Part shown: positions 60,413-64,000 of the stretch, piece after piece
Numbering within the stretch: position 1 is the first letter of the stretch
Layout of the letters: each line of letters opens with the position of its first letter
Assembly (NCBI RefSeq): GCF_000235605.1
Contig: NC_016584.1
Coordinates: forward strand, 4,012,001-4,076,000
Length of the DNA: 64,000 nt
Reading direction: 5' to 3'
DNA from: Desulfosporosinus orientis DSM 765
GTDB lineage: Bacteria > Bacillota > Desulfitobacteriia > Desulfitobacteriales > Desulfitobacteriaceae
The notes under the pieces: model-generated
Told to the model about the DNA's origin: nothing
What the model saw: only the letters and a program-made list of their open reading frames with translations
Database searches by the model: none
Translations under genes and position numbers: made by a program

Positions 60413-62068
60413 CTAATCGTGTACACTTAGACGTTCCCTCAGCGGTGCCTTTAGGATCTTTCCTGTTGAATTACGAGGGATAGCGTCTATTAGTTCTACC
60501 CGCTCTGGCCACTTATACTTAGCTACTTTCTGATTGTGCATAAACTCTTTTACTTCTGTTAAGTTCAGCGTTTCTCCCAGCTGAGTTACCACAAAAACGC
60601 ACGTACGCTCCCCTAAAATATTGTCAGGCATTCCTACAGCAGCTACGTCTATTATTTTAGGGTGACTAATCAAGATATTCTCAACTTCCTGAGCGCTAAT
60701 GTTATGGCCACCACGAATGATGATATCCTTTTTTCGGTCAAAGAAACTAATGCAATTCTTCTCGCGAATTTTAAACAAATCTCCTGTATAGAAAAACCCA
60801 TCTTTATCAAAGGCTTTTGCCGTTAAATCTGGGCGTTTATAGTACCCTGGAAAGACATTGGGCCCTTTATAAGCTAGTTCTCCAATCTCTCCTACGTCTA
60901 TAAGTTCCTGCCCAGTTGTCGGGTCTACGATCTTACTTTCTATCCCTTCTATCCACGTTGACCCGGCTTTGCCAAACTGTGGCAGGTGATCCACCCTTTC
61001 CTCGATATTCGGAACATCTTTAGGACCAGAAACAATCCCCGTACCCTCATTTTGGCCCCATATATTCCCAATATCAATATTCCATCTTCGTTTAAACTCC
61101 TGCATGGCAAACAAAGATAAGGGTGCGGAACCTAGAGTAATAGAACGAACGGAACTGAAATCAAACTGATCAACATTAGGATGCTTAGCAAGTAGGTTCG
61201 CCACCGCCGGAACGAGCAATGTATAGTTAACTCTTTCCTGAATCATCTGTTTAACAAAAACCTGAGGATCAAAAGGATGATGGAGTACGTAAGTCCCCCC
61301 AAGCATCAGCCATGGGATAAAGGTAGTTCCCAGAGATGCCATATTGATTAGCGGTCCGGCAGTAAACTGCACATCTCCTTTGCGAATATCAGCTGCCCGA
61401 ATTGACAATTGGCACTGAAAAATCCAGTTATTATGACTCATCGGACATCCCTTTGGATCAGCCTCAGTTCCAGAAGTCCAGCAAATGGTAAAGATGTCAT
61501 TAGCCCGAGGCTTCAATTGCTCTGATACTCGGTCGTCCACTCCATTACCGTTCCCCTTCACCCAGTCTCTGATGGTCTTTAAGCTGATACAATGCTTTAG
61601 CCCAGGCAGCAATTGTTGAAGTTTCTGACCCATTTCCTCATGATTGGTATCCCTAAATTCCTTAATTGTAATAAAAGCCTTTGCTTCTGTAAGCCTGGCT
61701 ACATACCTTAACTCGTTTAGTCGCCACTGCATGGGAATCGGGGAGATAATAGCGCCTACTTGAGCTGTGGCTAGATAAAGCATAGCTAATTCCCAAGTAT
61801 TAGGAAGTTGAACGATTAGAATATCATCTTTTTGGATGCCTAGAGCAATGAAAGCCCCAGCAACCTTCTGGACAGCATCATCAAGGTCGTGATAGCTTAA
61901 TCGTTCCGGAGTGATACCTGTGAGCTCATCTCGATTAAGCGGATCCACTAAGGCAGTATGTTCCGGCATTTCCATAACATGCTTATGAAAATAATCGAGG
62001 AGCGTCTTCGTCCCCCACCATCCTTTCCGCTCATATTCTCCAATCTGCTTGGTATGCGCTAAAATCAT
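60413..62068 (-). CDS. Acyl-CoA ligase (adenylate-forming), first gene of the operon
   Basis: 551-residue AMP-forming acid:CoA ligase. P-loop-like CWTSGTEADPKGCPMSHNNW, GQNEGTGI, YTGDLFKIRE, DIIIRGGHNISAQEVE and the catalytic Lys near the end in PRNSTGKILKAPLRE. Start ATG 62068 with AAAGGGGAG upstream; TTG 62086 lies in the operator. It begins the sigma-54-driven operon. The substrate is unknown; benzoate/cyclohexane-type and fatty-acid ligases share these motifs. Confidence 0.92.
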   Translation of the reverse strand: MILAHTKQIGEYERKGWWGTKTLLDYFHKHVMEMPEHTALVDPLNRDELTGITPERLSYHDLDDAVQKVAGAFIALGIQKDDILIVQLPNTWELAMLYLATAQVGAIISPIPMQWRLNELRYVARLTEAKAFITIKEFRDTNHEEMGQKLQQLLPGLKHCISLKTIRDWVKGNGNGVDDRVSEQLKPRANDIFTICWTSGTEADPKGCPMSHNNWIFQCQLSIRAADIRKGDVQFTAGPLINMASLGTTFIPWLMLGGTYVLHHPFDPQVFVKQMIQERVNYTLLVPAVANLLAKHPNVDQFDFSSVRSITLGSAPLSLFAMQEFKRRWNIDIGNIWGQNEGTGIVSGPKDVPNIEERVDHLPQFGKAGSTWIEGIESKIVDPTTGQELIDVGEIGELAYKGPNVFPGYYKRPDLTAKAFDKDGFFYTGDLFKIREKNCISFFDRKKDIIIRGGHNISAQEVENILISHPKIIDVAAVGMPDNILGERTCVFVVTQLGETLNLTEVKEFMHNQKVAKYKWPERVELIDAIPRNSTGKILKAPLRERLSVHD

Positions 62069-62085
62069 TCCCTTCTCCCCTTTCA

Positions 62086-62102
62086 AAATATTTTGAATAT
62101 TT
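62086..62102. promoter_or_regulatory. Palindrome AAATATT-TTG-AATATTT in the operon leader
   Basis: Same arms as at 4699-4715. It lies just after the predicted transcription start (about 62105), where a bound repressor could block the sigma-54 transcript. Confidence 0.6.
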
Positions 62103-62114
62103 TACATTTTTTAT

Positions 62115-62131
62115 TTGCAAATCCTATGCCA
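62115..62131 (-). promoter_or_regulatory. Sigma-54 (-24/-12) promoter of the second acyl-CoA operon
   Basis: Minus strand TGGCAT-AGGAT-TTGCAA, exact spacing. Expected start near 62105, 37 nt before the ligase ATG. Confidence 0.85.
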
Positions 62132-62201
62132 CTGAACCAAGGTCCTTTTTGTGCAGTCACTGTAAAGGAACTGCAAAACTTCCCTTCCCATTAATGACAT
62201 A

Positions 62202-62225
62202 AACTGTCCTCAATGACGGACAGTT
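62202..62225. promoter_or_regulatory. Inverted repeat AACTGTCC-N8-GGACAGTT, candidate enhancer
   Basis: Perfect 8-bp arms, about 97-120 bp upstream of the sigma-54 start, the usual distance for an enhancer-binding protein. The CBS-PAS activator at 53734-55821 is the likely binder (inference). Confidence 0.6.
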
Positions 62226-62293
62226 AGCAACATACTGTACACCCTGATTACAAAAAAAAATTAAGAATATAATCCAAATTGTTTAAGTATTTA

Positions 62294-62310
62294 AAATATT
62301 ATGAATATAT
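62294..62310. promoter_or_regulatory. Near copy of the AAATATT-N3-AATATTT palindrome before the plus-strand ligase
   Basis: AAATATT-ATG-AATATAT, one change in the second arm, 31 nt before the ligase start. A TATAAT at 62268-62273 is a weak -10 candidate; no -24/-12 element was found for this gene. The rest of 62132-62340 shows nothing more. Confidence 0.45.
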
Positions 62311-62340
62311 ATTTCATAAAACCTTAAGGAGGAATACAAT

Positions 62341-63960
62341 ATGATGGCTTACGATCTTACCTTACGGGCTATCCTTCAAAGATCAACCAAGCTCTTTTCT
62401 AAGAAAGAAATTATCACTCGAGATTATTCAGGGACCTTTCGCTACACGTATAGTGAGTTCTATAAGAGAGCTCAACGTTTAGCAAATGTACTCAAGAATT
62501 TCAGTATTGCCAAGGGCGATCGTGTAGCCACACTCGCCTGGAACCACCACCGCCATCTCGAGCTATATTTTGCCGTGCCTGTAAGCGGTGCTGTGCTTCA
62601 CACCTTAAACCTGCGCCTTGCACCAGAGCAACTTGTTTACATCATCAACCATGCTGAAGATAAAATCATTTTTGTTGATAAAGATTTAGTACCCTTGCTG
62701 GAAAGTATCCAAGATCAGCTCCCCACTTTGGAGTACATCGTGGTAATGTCCGATACTAAAGAGATTCCATCGAACACCCTAATAAACCCATTTTCCTATG
62801 AAACTCTTTTAGCTGAGGCTAGTGAAAACTTTGAGTTTCCAGACTTAAGCGAATGGGATCCAGCGGCTATGTGCTACACCACCGCTACTACAGGTAAACC
62901 AAAAGGCGTCGTATATACTCATCGAGCACTCGTTCTCCACAGCTATGCTGCTTCACTCCCAGATTCATTGAACCTCCAAGAATCTGATCGAGTAATGCCA
63001 TTTGTACCGATGTTTCACGCAAATGCTTGGGGGCTGCCTTTTGCTTGTACTTGGTTGGGAAGTACTCAGGTCTTTCCAGGGGCGCGTCCCCAAGCAGAGG
63101 ATATCTGTCAGCTTATCCAAGATCATAAAGTTACTTTGGCTGCCGGTGTGCCCACTATTTGGATGGCTACCTATCCACTTTGGGAGAGTGGGAAGTACGA
63201 CCCTTCCAGCCTACGTGAAATTGTTAATGGTGGTTCAGCAGCACCCATATCTATGATCAAGAACTATCTTGAGAAACTGGGGGTCTCTATTCTCCATGCC
63301 TATGGAATGACGGAAACCACTCCGGTCGTCCTTGTATCACGACTAAAGAGTAGCTTAATAGACATCTCAACAGAAGAAAAGCTTAAATTATCTGCAAAAC
63401 AAGGACTACTCGTCCCCGGGCTTGAAATGCGAGTTATTGGAGAAGATGGCAACGAGGTCCCTTGGAACGGTCAAACGATGGGGGAACTCTTAGTGCGCGG
63501 ACCTTGGATTGCTAAAGAGTATTATAAAGACCCAATTCGGACGAAGGAAGCCTTTTACCAAGGGTGGTTGCGTACAGGGGATATCGTTACCGTTGATTCC
63601 GAAGGGTATGTGTCTGTTGCTGATCGTAGCAAAGACCTAATTAAGAGCGGGGGCGAATGGATTTCATCCCTAGATCTAGAGAATACCATCATGGGGCATC
63701 CCTCTGTATTAGAAGCAGCCGTAATTGCAATTCCTCACCCAAAATGGGTTGAGCGGCCTTTAGCCTGCGTCGTTCTTAAACAAGATTATGTAGATAAGAT
63801 AAATGAGCAAGACATCCTTGATTATCTTAAAGGAAAAGCTCCAAAGATTTGGGTACCTGATCGAGTAGAGTTTATTGATGCAATACCTCGAACAAGCGTT
63901 GGAAAGTTCTTTAAGGCAGCCCTGAGATCGCGTTTTGCCAAAGCTACGAATACCGACTGA
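62341..63960 (+). CDS. Acyl-CoA ligase (adenylate-forming), divergent
   Basis: 539-residue AMP-forming ligase of the medium/long-chain fatty acid class: YTTATTGKPKGVVYTHRAL, GMTETTPVVLVS, GWLRTGDIVTVDSEGYVSVADRSKDLIKSGGEWIS, and catalytic Lys in PRTSVGKFFKAALR. AAGGAGG precedes the first of two adjacent ATG codons. Divergent from the operon ligase and differing from it throughout, so the locus can activate two kinds of acid. Only 40 bp remain after its stop. Confidence 0.92.
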   Translation: MMAYDLTLRAILQRSTKLFSKKEIITRDYSGTFRYTYSEFYKRAQRLANVLKNFSIAKGDRVATLAWNHHRHLELYFAVPVSGAVLHTLNLRLAPEQLVYIINHAEDKIIFVDKDLVPLLESIQDQLPTLEYIVVMSDTKEIPSNTLINPFSYETLLAEASENFEFPDLSEWDPAAMCYTTATTGKPKGVVYTHRALVLHSYAASLPDSLNLQESDRVMPFVPMFHANAWGLPFACTWLGSTQVFPGARPQAEDICQLIQDHKVTLAAGVPTIWMATYPLWESGKYDPSSLREIVNGGSAAPISMIKNYLEKLGVSILHAYGMTETTPVVLVSRLKSSLIDISTEEKLKLSAKQGLLVPGLEMRVIGEDGNEVPWNGQTMGELLVRGPWIAKEYYKDPIRTKEAFYQGWLRTGDIVTVDSEGYVSVADRSKDLIKSGGEWISSLDLENTIMGHPSVLEAAVIAIPHPKWVERPLACVVLKQDYVDKINEQDILDYLKGKAPKIWVPDRVEFIDAIPRTSVGKFFKAALRSRFAKATNTD

Positions 63961-64000
63961 ATTAAACCTTTGAATTCCAATAGAACGCTAGTCAATCCTT

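Noticed and set aside
62132-62340. Sigma-54 promoter for the plus-strand ligase
   Set aside because: No TGGCA-N5/6-TTGC arrangement on the plus strand; only AT-rich sigma-A-like boxes.

Overview
The window reads as chromosome of a low-to-mid GC, anaerobic, spore-forming Firmicute of the Desulfitobacterium/Desulfosporosinus type (inference). The grounds are the ligA-gatC-gatA-gatB and pcrA housekeeping genes, a stand-alone NifV-type homocitrate synthase, a family II pyrophosphatase, corrinoid O-demethylase-type genes with an ASKHA/2Fe-2S activator, several PAS-type sigma-54 activators, and a sporulation-kinase-like histidine kinase. No rRNA, tRNA, CRISPR array or transposase gene is visible.

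Layout. 0-2 kb: the 3' end of a PAS histidine kinase and a CPBP membrane protease. 2-11.5 kb: a complete C4 beta-oxidation/butyrate operon (hbd-crt-bcd-thl-CoA transferase), preceded on the same strand by a PAS sigma-54 activator and a tryptophan-rich membrane protein built from about five repeated units. Both the operon and the membrane protein gene have near-consensus -24/-12 promoters and similar upstream direct repeats. 11.7-18.4 kb: nifV, then gatB, gatA, gatC and ligA. 18.4-29.6 kb: a gene block lying between ligA and ppaC-pcrA. It holds a UbiD decarboxylase with an MFS transporter, thioredoxin and a thioredoxin reductase-thioredoxin fusion, two arylsulfotransferase-family proteins, an SLC13 transporter and a Crp/Fnr regulator. 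The same palindrome sits exactly 33 bp upstream of the -10 box of both arylsulfotransferase units, so the block looks like one regulon for sulfated or phenolic compounds.

29.8-33.1 kb: ppaC and pcrA; pcrA appears to start at CTG. 33.6-41.6 kb: a corrinoid methyl-transfer cluster (activator, MFS, corrinoid protein, an overlooked 56-residue gene, UroD-type and pterin-type methyltransferases, second corrinoid protein, GntR/UTRA regulator) with two copies of a candidate GntR operator. 41.7-42.0 kb: a GC-rich element with nested perfect helices and no credible gene, a candidate structured RNA. 42-53.6 kb: asnS, a chemoreceptor, a TudS-like protein with a membrane MutS-like ATPase, DUF815 ATPase, small genes, an ABC-F protein, a zinc-ribbon protein and a secreted DUF2680 protein.

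53.7-64 kb: a second acyl-CoA catabolic locus. A CBS-PAS sigma-54 activator lies next to an operon for an acyl-CoA ligase, thiolase, SDR dehydrogenase, acyl-CoA dehydrogenase and CaiB-type CoA transferase. That operon has its own -24/-12 promoter and a perfect inverted-repeat candidate enhancer, and a second acyl-CoA ligase is transcribed divergently. A palindrome AAATATT-N3-AATATTT occurs at both acyl-CoA loci (4.7 kb and 62.1 kb, with a near copy at 62.3 kb), suggesting one shared repressor over the two sigma-54-driven pathways. All functional calls come from motif recognition; no database search was run.
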